64,000 nt of DNA from Pelagerythrobacter marensis (GTDB lineage Bacteria > Pseudomonadota > Alphaproteobacteria > Sphingomonadales > Sphingomonadaceae), in NCBI RefSeq assembly GCF_036700095.1, contig NZ_CP144918.1, positions 1,117,001 through 1,181,000 of the forward strand, in the 5' to 3' direction. Both the position numbers and the translations under genes were made by a program. Below, piece after piece: positions 1 through 8,835 of the stretch. Below the pieces are notes generated by a model that worked only from the letters and a program-made list of their open reading frames with translations, did not search any database and was not told where the DNA came from. How positions within the stretch are numbered: position 1 is the stretch's first letter; each line of letters starts with the position of its first letter.

Positions 1-121
1 CCGCCCAAGATGTCCATGCCACCCTTTATAGGTGCCAATGCCGGGAAAAACAGGGGCAGCGGCGGGGAATCTCGCCGGCAATGCTTCCGCGCGTGCCGAA
101 CATCCTCTAGGGACCTCCACG

Positions 122-1087
122 ATGACCGAAGAGGAGCTTAGAGCCCGTTTGCCCGCGCCGATCGCCGCGCGGGTCCAATCGCTGAAAGTGGCGGAGGGCA
201 AAGTGACCGCCATCCTCGACGCCACCGGACTGGATGCCGCCGCGCGCGACAGTCTGGAAGGCGCGACGCGGGATATCCTGGCCCAGGGCGAAGACGTGCG
301 GGACGTCCGGGTCGCCACGATCGCCGACCGGCCGCAGCGCCGGATCGTCGCGATCGGGTCGGGCAAGGGCGGGGTGGGCAAGTCCACGCTCACCGCCAAT
401 CTCGCGGTCGCTCTCGCCCGGGCGGGGCACAAGGTCGGGATCGTCGATGCCGACATCTACGGCCCTTCGCAGCCGCGGCTGCTCGACAACGAAAGCGAGC
501 GCCCCGTTGCCGAAGGCGACAAGCTGGTGCCGGTCGCCAGCAAGTGGGGCGTGCCCGTGCTGTCGATGGGGCATCTGGTCGATCCGGGGCGGGCGATCGC
601 CTGGCGCGGACCGATGGCGGGGCGCGCGCTGGGGCAGCTGATCGACGCGAACTGGGGCGATACCGAGCTGCTGCTGGTGGACCTCCCGCCCGGCACCGGC
701 GACGTGCAGATCACCATGCTGCAACGGTTCAAGCCCGCCGGCGCGGTGATCGTGTCGACGCCCCAGGACCTCGCGCTGATCGATGCCACGCGCGCGACGC
801 AGATGTTCGAGGCGGGCGGCGTTCCGGTGCTCGGCCTGGTCGAGAACATGGCCGGTTACGTCTGCCCGCATTGCGGCGAGACGAGCGATCCGTTCGGAAG
901 CGGGGGCGCGGAAACGGAGGCCGAGCGCAAGGGCATACCGTTCCTGGGCCGCATCCCGCTGGCGCTGGCGATCCGCGAAGCGAGCGACGCGGGGACGCCG
1001 CCGGCCGCGAGCGAAGGCGGGCAGGGCGATGCCTTCCGCGCGATCGCCGAACGGCTGGCGCAGCGTCTGGCGGAAGGAACGGCCTGA
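122..1087 (+). CDS. mrp: Mrp/NBP35-family iron-sulfur cluster carrier ATPase
   Basis: A 321-residue cytosolic P-loop ATPase that in its family binds a [4Fe-4S] cluster at a dimer interface and hands it to apo-proteins. The N-terminus is a DUF59-like domain (about residues 1-70). The deviant Walker A motif GKGGVGKST sits at residues 81-89, and a CPHC pair (C248, C251), the family's cluster ligands, lies near the C-terminus. The ATG at 122 is preferred over an upstream in-frame ATG because AGGGA lies about 9 nt before it and the family N-terminus begins there. The next gene starts 2 nt after the stop, so the two are probably cotranscribed. Family assignment is firm; the targets are unknown. Confidence 0.93.
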   Translation: MTEEELRARLPAPIAARVQSLKVAEGKVTAILDATGLDAAARDSLEGATRDILAQGEDVRDVRVATIADRPQRRIVAIGSGKGGVGKSTLTANLAVALARAGHKVGIVDADIYGPSQPRLLDNESERPVAEGDKLVPVASKWGVPVLSMGHLVDPGRAIAWRGPMAGRALGQLIDANWGDTELLLVDLPPGTGDVQITMLQRFKPAGAVIVSTPQDLALIDATRATQMFEAGGVPVLGLVENMAGYVCPHCGETSDPFGSGGAETEAERKGIPFLGRIPLALAIREASDAGTPPAASEGGQGDAFRAIAERLAQRLAEGTA

Positions 1088-1089
1088 CC

Positions 1090-3408
1090 GTGCCGATCAG
1101 CCGCCGCGGTGTGCTGATCGGTGCCGCTGTGGGCGGAGGGCTTGTCGCCGCATGGACGCTGCGCCCGCGCAGGTTCGCCGATCCGCTGCCGCCGGGCCGC
1201 GGCGAACATGCTTTCGGCGCCTGGCTCAAGATCGCGCAGGACGGCGTGATCGCGATTGCGGTCCCCCAGCTCGAAATGGGCCAGGGCGCGACCACCGTGC
1301 TGCCGCAAGTCGTCGCGCAGGAACTGGGGGCCGACTGGCGGCAGGTCGCGGTCGAGCCGGCGCCGGTCAGCGGGGCCTATGCCAATGTGCCGCTCGCGGC
1401 CCGGTGGGCGCCGTTGTGGATGCCGGTCCTGCCCGGACTGGCCGACCGGCCCGACGACATTCTCGCCCGACGATTCGCCGAATCGAGCCGTTTCACCGCG
1501 ACGGCCGACGGCACCACGCTGGCGGCGTACGAAATGCCGTGTCGCGAGGCCGCGGCCGCCGCGCGCGCGGTGCTGTGCATGGCCGCGGCCGGGCGCTGGG
1601 GCGTGGCATGGGAAGAATGCGAGGCCGCAGCCGGGTTCGTGCTGCACGACGGGAAGCGGCTGAGCTTCGCCGCGCTCGCGGCGGAGGCGGCGGAGATGAC
1701 CGCGCCCGACCCCCCGCCGCTGCGGGCCCGGCCTCCCGCCGAAACGCCGATTCCGGGCGAAGCCGATGCGGCGACGTCCTACGCCCGGCTGGACCTGCCG
1801 GCCAAAGTGGACGGCACGTTCCTCTTTGCAGCGGACGTGCGGCTGCCCGGCATGGTCTATGCCGCGATCAAGCACGGCCCCGCCGGAGTGGCGGAACTGA
1901 CCGATTTCGATCCGCGCGCCGCCGCGCATATCGGCGAGCTGGTGCAAGTGATCGAGGGCAAGCGATGGCTCGCCGCGGTGGCGACCAACTGGTGGGCGGC
2001 CGACCGCGCGCTGGCCGCGATGGAACCGCGGTTTCGCGTCGTCGGCCCGCTGGAGACGGGAAAGATCGACGAACGGCTGGACCGCGCCGTGCGGCGCGGG
2101 AAAGGGGAAGCGGTCGCGGTGCGCGGCGAAGGGGTGGAGTGGGGCCCGGAGCCCGGTCACGGCCCCGATCTGGCCTTGCGCTACGATGTCGCGCCCGGTG
2201 CCCATGTCACTCCCGAAACCGCCAGCGTCACGGCGCGCTTTGCCGATGGGCGGCTGGAACTGTGGATGGCCAGCCAGGCACCCGAGCGCGCCCGCCGGGC
2301 CGCGGCCAAGGCACTGGGGATTTCGGTCGAGAACGTGATTTTCTATCCCATGGCCGCGGGGGGCAGCTTCGACCGCCGGCTGGAACACGACCACGCGATC
2401 GAGGCTGCGTTGATTGCGCGCGAAGTGGGGCGGGTGCGGTCGCGCCCGGTCCAGCTGATCTGGTCGCGGTGGGAAGAACAGCTCGCCGGCCGTCCGCGTG
2501 CGCCTGTCGCAGCGATCGTTTCCGCGCGGCTTGCCCCGGGCGGGGAGGGGCGGATCGCGGGCCTCAAGGCGCGGATCGCGGTGCAGCCGTCGGCGCGCGA
2601 GTTCGGGCGGCGCCTGTTCGGCAACCGGACCGCCGCTGCCGCGTTGGCCGATAGCGCCGGCGAAGCCGATCCGATGGCGGTGGAAGGCGCCATGCCGCTC
2701 TACGATATTCCCCATGTCACGGTGGAGCACGTCCCGGCCGATACCGGGGCGCCCAGCGGACGCCTGCGCGGCAATGCGCACGGCTATACCGCCTTCTTCA
2801 TCGAGAGCTTCATCGACGAACTGGCGCATCGCCACGGTCGCGAGCCGCTGTCGTACCGGATGGAGATGCTCGGCGGCGATCCGCGCATGGCCGAATGCCT
2901 CCAGCGCGCCGCGCGTCTGGCGGAATGGGACGGCGGGCAGGCGCAGAGCGGCAAGGGCCTGGCCTGCCATCGCATGGATGCCGGGGGTGCCGAGGGCGCC
3001 GGGGATGCGGGTGGCGGGCGGATCGTCTGCATCGCCACTGCCCGGCAGGAGGAAGGCGGCGTGCGCGTGTCGCGGCTCGCCGCCTGCGTCGATATCGGCC
3101 GGATCGTCAATCTCGACATCGCGCGCCAGCAGATCGAGGGCGGGCTGGTCTTCGGCATGGCTCAGGCGCTGGGCGCGGCGCTGTCCTATCGCCAGGGCGT
3201 GCCCGAGCAGTCCCGGCTTGCCGACATGAACTTGCCCACCCTGGCCGACGTGCCGGAGATCGCGGTCGATTTCGTCGACAGCGACGCACCGCCGTTCGAT
3301 CCGGGCGAACTGGGCGTGGCAGTGGCCGCGCCGGCGATCGCCAATGCTCTTCATTCGGCAACGGGGCTTCGCCTCCGGCGCCTTCCCCTGCTATCGGGCG
3401 GCCTGTGA
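1090..3408 (+). CDS. Tat-exported molybdopterin-binding aldehyde/isoquinoline oxidoreductase large subunit
   Basis: A 772-residue protein of the xanthine dehydrogenase/isoquinoline 1-oxidoreductase beta-subunit family, which binds Mo-molybdopterin cytosine dinucleotide and hydroxylates aldehydes or N-heterocycles. The GTG at 1090 gives a twin-arginine leader (SRRGVLIG at residues 4-11, then a hydrophobic stretch), so export is likely. Family motifs include GQGATTVLPQ near the N-terminus, SGRLRGNAHGYTAFFIESF in the C-terminal half and PGELGVAVAAPAIANA near the end, where the Glu is the presumed catalytic base. The usual small [2Fe-2S] partner subunit is not next to it. It overlaps hemH by GTGA and follows mrp closely. 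Substrate unknown. Confidence 0.82.
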   Translation: MPISRRGVLIGAAVGGGLVAAWTLRPRRFADPLPPGRGEHAFGAWLKIAQDGVIAIAVPQLEMGQGATTVLPQVVAQELGADWRQVAVEPAPVSGAYANVPLAARWAPLWMPVLPGLADRPDDILARRFAESSRFTATADGTTLAAYEMPCREAAAAARAVLCMAAAGRWGVAWEECEAAAGFVLHDGKRLSFAALAAEAAEMTAPDPPPLRARPPAETPIPGEADAATSYARLDLPAKVDGTFLFAADVRLPGMVYAAIKHGPAGVAELTDFDPRAAAHIGELVQVIEGKRWLAAVATNWWAADRALAAMEPRFRVVGPLETGKIDERLDRAVRRGKGEAVAVRGEGVEWGPEPGHGPDLALRYDVAPGAHVTPETASVTARFADGRLELWMASQAPERARRAAAKALGISVENVIFYPMAAGGSFDRRLEHDHAIEAALIAREVGRVRSRPVQLIWSRWEEQLAGRPRAPVAAIVSARLAPGGEGRIAGLKARIAVQPSAREFGRRLFGNRTAAAALADSAGEADPMAVEGAMPLYDIPHVTVEHVPADTGAPSGRLRGNAHGYTAFFIESFIDELAHRHGREPLSYRMEMLGGDPRMAECLQRAARLAEWDGGQAQSGKGLACHRMDAGGAEGAGDAGGGRIVCIATARQEEGGVRVSRLAACVDIGRIVNLDIARQQIEGGLVFGMAQALGAALSYRQGVPEQSRLADMNLPTLADVPEIAVDFVDSDAPPFDPGELGVAVAAPAIANALHSATGLRLRRLPLLSGGL

Positions 3409-4427
3409 CCTGGACGGAACAGACGGTGCCGCGCGATCACGCGCCGGTCGAAAGCGGGGGGATCGGCGTGCTGCTGGTCAACCTCGGCACGCCCGATGCG
3501 CCCGACACGGCCTCGGTCCGCCGCTATCTTGCGGAATTCCTGTCCGACCGGCGGGTGGTCGAGCTGCCGCGGCTGGTCTGGCAGCCGATATTGCGCGGCG
3601 CGGTTCTGACGACGCGGCCCCGGCGAAGCGCGCATGCCTACCGCCAGATCTGGACCGATGCCGGCTCGCCGCTCGCCGCGATCACGCGCGAACAGGCGGC
3701 GGGCCTGCAGGATCGGCTCGGCGGCGCGGCGCAGGTGCGCTGGGCCATGCGTTACGGCAAGCCCGCGATCGGCGACGAGCTGCAGGCGCTGATGGATGCG
3801 GGCTGCGAGCGTATCCTGCTCGCCCCGCTCTACCCGCAATATTGCGCCGCGACGACGGCCACGGTTGTGGACAAGGCTGCGGACAAGCTGCGGACAATGC
3901 GTTGGCAACCCAGCCTGCGCACCCTCCCGCCCTATCACGACGATCCGCACTACATCTCTGCCCTCGCACACGATCTCGGGGCGCAGCTCGATGCGCTCGA
4001 CTTCGTGCCCGAGGTGCTGCTGCTCAGCTTTCACGGTATGCCTGAGCGGACGCTGCGCCTGGGCGACCCCTATCACTGCCACTGCCGCAAGACCGCGCGC
4101 CTGGTGGCGGAGGCGCTGGGACGCGCGGACTTGCGCATCGAAACCACGTTCCAGAGCCGGTTCGGCCGGGCGAAGTGGCTGGAGCCGGCGACCGATGCGG
4201 TGCTGACGGCGGAAGCGCAGGGCGGAACGCGGCGGCTCGCCGTCGCCGCGCCGGGATTTTCCGCCGATTGCCTGGAAACGCTGGAAGAACTGGCGATCTC
4301 CGGGCGCGAACAGTTTCTGGAGGCGGGTGGGGAACGGTTCGCCGCGCTCGCCTGCCTCAACGCGCGCGCGCCGGGAATGGCCATGCTGGAGGCGATCGTG
4401 CGCCGCGAACTTGCGGGGTGGATTTAG
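3405..4427 (+). CDS. hemH: Ferrochelatase
   Basis: A 340-residue ferrochelatase, which inserts Fe2+ into protoporphyrin IX in heme synthesis. It opens with the family stretch GVLLVNLGTPDAPD and carries SFHGMPERT, with the metal-binding His at residue 210, and a later GFSADCLETLEE segment. The GTG at 3405 overlaps the preceding stop as GTGA, which suggests translational coupling; a second in-frame GTG lies at 3426. Its position behind an Fe-S carrier gene and directly before a cytochrome P450 is suggestive of heme and iron metabolism, but only the overlap with the upstream gene supports cotranscription. Confidence 0.95.
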   Translation: MTWTEQTVPRDHAPVESGGIGVLLVNLGTPDAPDTASVRRYLAEFLSDRRVVELPRLVWQPILRGAVLTTRPRRSAHAYRQIWTDAGSPLAAITREQAAGLQDRLGGAAQVRWAMRYGKPAIGDELQALMDAGCERILLAPLYPQYCAATTATVVDKAADKLRTMRWQPSLRTLPPYHDDPHYISALAHDLGAQLDALDFVPEVLLLSFHGMPERTLRLGDPYHCHCRKTARLVAEALGRADLRIETTFQSRFGRAKWLEPATDAVLTAEAQGGTRRLAVAAPGFSADCLETLEELAISGREQFLEAGGERFAALACLNARAPGMAMLEAIVRRELAGWI

Positions 4428-4437
4428 CGCGCCGAAC

Positions 4438-4457
4438 TACTTACACTGGGGTAAGTA
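4438..4457. promoter_or_regulatory. Palindrome upstream of the P450 gene (candidate operator)
   Basis: A perfect inverted repeat, TACTTAC-ACTGGG-GTAAGTA, with 7-bp arms and a 6-bp spacer. It ends 13 bp before the P450 start codon and overlaps the AAGGAG ribosome-binding region. The size and symmetry fit a TetR-type repressor site. No regulator gene is adjacent, so the protein that binds is unknown. Confidence 0.4.
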
Positions 4458-4470
4458 AGGAGAATCGAGC

Positions 4471-5868
4471 ATGGCCACGCTTGCACGCGAAGGCGCGTCC
4501 GCCGCCGCTCCGTCGGCCCCCCGGCTACGCCACTGGCGCGAAGGCGCGCTGACAGAGGCGGATATTGCCCATATTCCCGGAGAAGGCGGCCTGCCGATCG
4601 TGGGCAATACTTTCCGTATGCTGGCCGACCCGCACGCCTTCACCCGGCGCATGGTCGAAACTTATGGCCCGGTGTATCGCAACAAGGCCTTCGGTGGCTG
4701 GAACATCGCGCTGGTCGGGGCCGATGCGAACGAGCTGGTCCTGTTCGACCGCGAGAAGCTGTTTTCGAGCGAGCAGGGCTGGGGCCCGCTTCTCGACCGC
4801 CTGTTCCCGCGCGGCCTGATGCTGATGGACTTCGACCATCATCGCGCCGACCGCCGGGCGCTGTCGATCGCGTTCAAATCCGGGCCGATGCGCCACTATG
4901 CCGGCAGCCTCAATCGCGGAATTGCGCAGGCGGTGCAGCACTGGGGCGGCGGCCAGATGCGGTTCTACCCGGCGATCAAGGCGCTGACTCTCGACCTTGC
5001 GGCCGACAGCTTCATCGGCATCCCCTGGGGGCCGGAGGCGGACCGGATCAACGAAGCTTTCGTCGACATGGTCCAGGCCTCGGTCGCGCCGATCCGGCGG
5101 CCCCTGCCTTTCACCCTGATGCGCAAGGGGGTGAAGGGGCGCGAATTCCTGGTCGAATATTTCACGCGTGAGACGCAGCGCCGCCGGGCGGAAGGCGGGG
5201 GGCAGGACATGTTCAGCCAGTTCGCCACCGCCACGCGCGAAGACGACAGCCTGCTGCCGGTCGACGAAGTGGTCGACCACATGAATTTCCTGATGATGGC
5301 GGCGCATGACACGATCACGTCGTCCGCCACGACGCTGGTGCAGTTGCTGGCCCGGCATCCCGAGTGGCAGGAACGGCTGCGGGCCGAGATTGTCGCGATC
5401 ACCGGCGGCGGCGACATTGCCTACGACGATCTGGGCAAGCTGGAATTGACCGAGATGGCGTTCAAGGAAGCCTTGCGGATGATCCCGCCGGTCCCGTCCA
5501 CCCCGCGCCGCGCCCTGCGCGCTTTCGAGTTCGGCGGATACCGTATTCCTGCAGGCGCGCCGGTGGGCATCAACGCGCAATACGTGCATCATATGGAAGA
5601 GCACTGGCCGGACCCGGAGCGCTTCGATCCGATGCGCTTCACGCCCGATCGGGTGAAGGCGCGCCACAAATATGCCTGGGTGCCCTTCGGCGGCGGTGCG
5701 CACATGTGCCTGGGGCTTCACTTCGCCTATATGCAGGTCAAGATCCTGATGGCGCAGTTGCTGACCCGTTACGAGATCGCGATCGAAGAGGGCTATGCCC
5801 CCGAGTGGCAGGCTTGGCCGATCCCGCGGCCGAAAGACGGGCTGAAGGTGACGTTTCGCGCTTTGTGA
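4471..5868 (+). CDS. Cytochrome P450
   Basis: A 465-residue soluble bacterial P450 monooxygenase. The heme-binding loop FGGGAHMCLG has its axial Cys at residue 413. The K-helix ExxR is E333-A-L-R336. The I-helix oxygen-binding motif reads A277-A-H-D-T281, with Ala where most P450s have Gly. There is no signal peptide or membrane anchor. AAGGAG lies about 9 nt upstream of the ATG. A 20-bp palindrome covers the leader, so expression is probably repressed in the absence of an inducer. No ferredoxin or reductase gene is nearby, so the electron donor must be encoded elsewhere. The substrate cannot be read from the sequence. Confidence 0.95.
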   Translation: MATLAREGASAAAPSAPRLRHWREGALTEADIAHIPGEGGLPIVGNTFRMLADPHAFTRRMVETYGPVYRNKAFGGWNIALVGADANELVLFDREKLFSSEQGWGPLLDRLFPRGLMLMDFDHHRADRRALSIAFKSGPMRHYAGSLNRGIAQAVQHWGGGQMRFYPAIKALTLDLAADSFIGIPWGPEADRINEAFVDMVQASVAPIRRPLPFTLMRKGVKGREFLVEYFTRETQRRRAEGGGQDMFSQFATATREDDSLLPVDEVVDHMNFLMMAAHDTITSSATTLVQLLARHPEWQERLRAEIVAITGGGDIAYDDLGKLELTEMAFKEALRMIPPVPSTPRRALRAFEFGGYRIPAGAPVGINAQYVHHMEEHWPDPERFDPMRFTPDRVKARHKYAWVPFGGGAHMCLGLHFAYMQVKILMAQLLTRYEIAIEEGYAPEWQAWPIPRPKDGLKVTFRAL

Positions 5869-5908
5869 CGCGGGGCGGTGCGACCGGATGCGACCGGGCC
5901 CGCCGGGG

Positions 5909-6067
5909 TCAGAAGTCTATGGCGATGCCGTCCTTCACCCAGTCTCCGTAACGGGTGGGGCTGAGCCTTTCCGGGTTGTCCGGCGGCCGGGGCGCGGGCA
6001 CCGGATCGTTGCTCCAGTGTGCCGGTTTCGTGAATTTCCGTGGCCGTTCGGTTGCGCGCTTGGTCAT
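5909..6067 (-). CDS. DUF1674 / SDHAF4-like succinate dehydrogenase assembly factor
   Basis: A 52-residue protein ending in the family signature RYGDWVKDGIAIDF, characteristic of DUF1674, the bacterial relatives of SDHAF4, which protects and assembles the flavinated SdhA subunit. The rest is basic and Pro-rich. The ATG at 6067 is chosen because upstream in-frame residues do not resemble the family and would run into the divergent gene's leader. It is divergent from the rRNA methyltransferase that starts at 6123, leaving 55 bp for two promoters. Function is inferred from the C-terminal motif only. Confidence 0.8.
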   Translation of the reverse strand: MTKRATERPRKFTKPAHWSNDPVPAPRPPDNPERLSPTRYGDWVKDGIAIDF

Positions 6068-6122
6068 CGCCCGAAGATGCGCGCACTGGCGCGCCGTTTC
6101 AAGCGCAGCTAGGGCGCGGGGC

Positions 6123-7367
6123 ATGGCCCAGCCCCCCGGAATTCACGCGCGCCGTGCGGCGCTTCGTCTGCTCGACGCCGCTTTGCGCCGGGGCGAGACG
6201 CTCGATCAGGCTTTTGCCGGCGCGACTGCCGACGTGCGCCGGGCAGAAGACAAGGCGCTGGCCCGCGCGATCGCGAGCGAGGCCCTGCGCTGGCTGGTCG
6301 ACTTCGATGCGCTGATCGACAGCGCGACCCGGCAGCCGCTGCCGTCCGATACCAAGCCGCGGGCGGTGCTGCGTCTGATGCTGGCCCAGTGGATGCGGCT
6401 CGGCACGCCGCCGCATGCCGTGATCGCGACCGCACTGCCCCTGCTGGCGGGCGGGCCGCGCCGACTGGCGCACGGCGTCTTCTCCACGCTCTCGCGCCAG
6501 GACGCCAGGCTCCCCGAAGCGCCGACCCTGCCCGCTGCCGTGGCCGCCCGATGGGGCGAGCGGGCGCCGGCGATCACCCGCGGCCTGGCCGAACCGCCGC
6601 CGCTGGATCTGACCTTGCGCGATCCTGCGCAGACCGAACACTGGAAGGTGCAGCTGGGCGCCGACAGTCTCATGCCCGGCCATCTTCGCCTGCCGCGGGG
6701 CGCGGCGGTCGAAAAGCTCGCCGGATTTGCCGACGGGGCCTGGTGGGTGCAGGATTTTGCCGCATCGCTCCCGGCGCGCCTGCTCGGTGCCGGCGAGGGG
6801 CGCCAGGTGCTCGACTTGTGCGCCGCACCCGGGGGCAAGACGCTCCAGCTCGCCGCCGCGGGCTGGCGCGTCACCGCGCTCGACATCTCCAAGCGGCGGC
6901 TGGAGCGGCTGCGCGAGAATCTGAAACGCACCGGGCTGGAGGCCGGCGTGGTCCGCGCCGACGCGCTGGAATGGCAGCCGAAGCATCGTTTCGACGCGAT
7001 CCTGCTCGACGCGCCCTGCACCGCCACCGGCACGGCGCGGCGCCACCCCGAGGTGCTGCACCGGGTCGGGCCGCGGCAGATCGCGGAGATGGGGGATCTG
7101 CAAAGCGCCCTGCTCGCGCGCGCGGTCGGCTGGCTCAAGCCGGGCGGAACGCTGGTCTATGCGACGTGTTCGCTGGAACGCGAGGAAGGCGAAGGGCAGA
7201 CGGCCGCCGTCCCCCTGCGCCCCGATCCGATCGACGGTGGCGCGCTGCCCGCGGGGCTCGCCCCGCATGACGACGGATGGTTGCGGACCGATCCGGGGAT
7301 GCTGGCGGACGAAGGCGGTCTCGACGGGTTCTTCATCGCGCGCTGGCTCGGGCAAGGGTGCGATTGA
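6123..7367 (+). CDS. RsmB/NOP-family rRNA (cytosine-5) methyltransferase
   Basis: A 414-residue SAM-dependent RNA m5C methyltransferase. The N-terminal ~140 residues form a NusB-like RNA-binding domain (RRAALRLLDAAL...). The catalytic domain has the SAM motif LDLCAAPGGKT near residues 230-240, motif IV DAPC with C299, and motif VI TCS with C349, so both family cysteines are present. The expected target is 16S rRNA, by analogy with RsmB (Sun). The ATG at 6123 is the first one consistent with the family N-terminus. It is divergent from the DUF1674 gene. Confidence 0.9.
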   Translation: MAQPPGIHARRAALRLLDAALRRGETLDQAFAGATADVRRAEDKALARAIASEALRWLVDFDALIDSATRQPLPSDTKPRAVLRLMLAQWMRLGTPPHAVIATALPLLAGGPRRLAHGVFSTLSRQDARLPEAPTLPAAVAARWGERAPAITRGLAEPPPLDLTLRDPAQTEHWKVQLGADSLMPGHLRLPRGAAVEKLAGFADGAWWVQDFAASLPARLLGAGEGRQVLDLCAAPGGKTLQLAAAGWRVTALDISKRRLERLRENLKRTGLEAGVVRADALEWQPKHRFDAILLDAPCTATGTARRHPEVLHRVGPRQIAEMGDLQSALLARAVGWLKPGGTLVYATCSLEREEGEGQTAAVPLRPDPIDGGALPAGLAPHDDGWLRTDPGMLADEGGLDGFFIARWLGQGCD

Positions 7368-7391
7368 GAGGCCGCGCGTCGCCGCCTCGGC

Positions 7392-7679
7392 TCATTGCCG
7401 TGTGGCGGGAACGACGACGATCCCGTCCGCGACTGCGCCGGTGGATGGTTCGTCGCGATGCGTTTCCGCCCGGTGTGCCACGATCCAGATGTTCGCGCCG
7501 TCGGGATCGATCCGTTCGATACGGCAGACGAAGCGATCGCCCTCGAACAACTGCGCCCAGCGGCCCTGCGCTTCCTTGCCCGCAATCTTGAGTGCGCCCG
7601 TGGCGTTCGATGCTTCGAATTCGATCCGCTTGGCGGCGCCGTGACGGTCGTTTTCGTAAATCAGTCTATATGTCTGCAT
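7392..7679 (-). CDS. Conserved hypothetical protein, 95 aa
   Basis: I do not recognise this protein. It is 95 residues, soluble, with a mixed charge distribution and alternating hydrophobic residues (RLIYENDRHGAAKRIEFEA near the start) that suggest a small beta-rich fold. A strong Shine-Dalgarno, AAGGAGG, lies just upstream of the ATG at 7679, which supports real translation. It is convergent with the upstream methyltransferase gene, from which it is separated by 24 bp. Codon use matches the surrounding genes. Confidence 0.7.
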   Translation of the reverse strand: MQTYRLIYENDRHGAAKRIEFEASNATGALKIAGKEAQGRWAQLFEGDRFVCRIERIDPDGANIWIVAHRAETHRDEPSTGAVADGIVVVPATRQ

Positions 7680-7727
7680 CCTCTCCCCTCCTTCGGGGAA
7701 AGCGCGGGTTTCCAGTGAACGGGGCCA

Positions 7728-7797
7728 TCAGCGGCTCTTCCTGCCGCCTTTGCGCTTCTGCTTGCCGGTGTAGCTGCTCCGGTTTGCCTTTCGACAT
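7728..7797 (-). pseudogene. Possible frameshifted remnant of a very small SSYTxKQKRK-type protein gene
   Basis: Reading from an ATG at 7797, the first codons give MSKGK. The shifted frame then gives NRSSYTGKQKRKGGRKSR followed by TGA at 7728. Removing one A from the AAAC run would join the two into a 22-residue protein resembling the N-terminus of small sphingomonad proteins of the pattern SSYTDKQKRKA. Both the similarity (recalled) and the frameshift (inferred) are weak evidence. A sequencing error or chance are alternatives. Confidence 0.25.
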
Positions 7798-7918
7798 CGG
7801 CGTCCTCTCGACTGCCCCGCACAAGCACCGACCCGCGCTTACGAAAAGCGTAGCGAACGAGCGAGGAAATCGTTCCGTTCGGCACACCTGCGGAAATGCG
7901 GTGCGCATCCTTCGCGGC

Positions 7919-8698
7919 TTAGCGCCGCGCGACGGCGACGAGGGCGGTGGAAGGAACCGGCAGGATCGAGCGGTCCCCGGCCATGCGCCGGATCTCTGCG
8001 ATCACCGCGGCCTGTTCGCCATCGGCCAGGCCGATCCAATCGGGCGACATTCCGAACAGATCGTCGGGTGTGTCGAGCGCTGCGAGTTCGAGTTCGAAAT
8101 CGCGCGTCACTTTCTCGATCGCCACCTCGGCGTAACCCGCCGCAATCATTTCGCGCCTGAAGTCGTCCGGGCTGCCGAGAGCCCTTACCCCTTCGGGCAT
8201 CGGCATGTTTTCCCGGCCGGGGAACAGTTTCCGGCATACCTGGCGGCACAGCAGGAACGTTGCCGCTCCGCTGTCTTCCCAGGTGGCGACGACGCCTTTC
8301 CCGCCGGGGCGGGTCACCCGCGCCATCTCCGCCAGCCCCTTGCGCCAGTCCGGGAACATGATCACCCCGAAGATCGAGAAGACAGCATCGAACGTGCCGT
8401 CGGCCAGCGAAAGCGCCTGGCCGTCCATAACCGCCGTTTCGACATTGGGCACTGCCTTGGCGGCGATGGCGGCGACCATTCCGGGCGAAAAGTCGGTCGC
8501 AAGCACCCGCGCGCCGGTCCGCGCCGCGGCGAGCGCCAGGGCGCCAGTGCCGGCCGCGACATCCAGCACCGCGCTGCCCGGCCCCATCGGCACGCGCGAA
8601 AGAGCCACTTCGGCATAGAGCGCGGTAAACGGGTGTGCGGTCGTCTCGTAGTGACGGGCGGTATCGTCCCAATGGCCCGGATCTTCGAACTTCTGCAT
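7919..8698 (-). CDS. Class I SAM-dependent methyltransferase
   Basis: A 259-residue cytosolic methyltransferase with the Rossmann motif I VLDVAAGTGALAL, motif II ATDFSP, and a UbiE/Methyltransf_11-like MFPDWRKGLAEMARV segment followed by RPGG. The start at 8698 (MQKFEDPGHWDD) fits homologs better than an ATG 30 nt upstream. The family covers menaquinone/ubiquinone, lipid and small-molecule methylation; nothing in the neighbourhood indicates the substrate. It stands alone on the minus strand. Confidence 0.85.
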   Translation of the reverse strand: MQKFEDPGHWDDTARHYETTAHPFTALYAEVALSRVPMGPGSAVLDVAAGTGALALAAARTGARVLATDFSPGMVAAIAAKAVPNVETAVMDGQALSLADGTFDAVFSIFGVIMFPDWRKGLAEMARVTRPGGKGVVATWEDSGAATFLLCRQVCRKLFPGRENMPMPEGVRALGSPDDFRREMIAAGYAEVAIEKVTRDFELELAALDTPDDLFGMSPDWIGLADGEQAAVIAEIRRMAGDRSILPVPSTALVAVARR

Positions 8699-8835
8699 AT
8701 GGCGCAACCTCGGCGAATCACGTAACACCGCATGTATCGTGAAGGATCGAGCAAAGCAATGTCGGCCAGCCCGGGCCTTAGGCCGGAGGTGTCTGCAGAA
8801 AAGCGTGTCGACGCCCGCCGCCGGGCGTCAACCGA

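Noticed and set aside
32-121. An earlier start for mrp
   Set aside because: The extra 30 residues are Ala/Gly-rich and unlike the family, while the ATG at 122 has a suitable ribosome-binding site.
856-3354. An 832-codon minus-strand frame opposite the molybdopterin oxidoreductase
   Set aside because: The plus strand encodes a clear family member; the minus product is low-complexity and motif-free.
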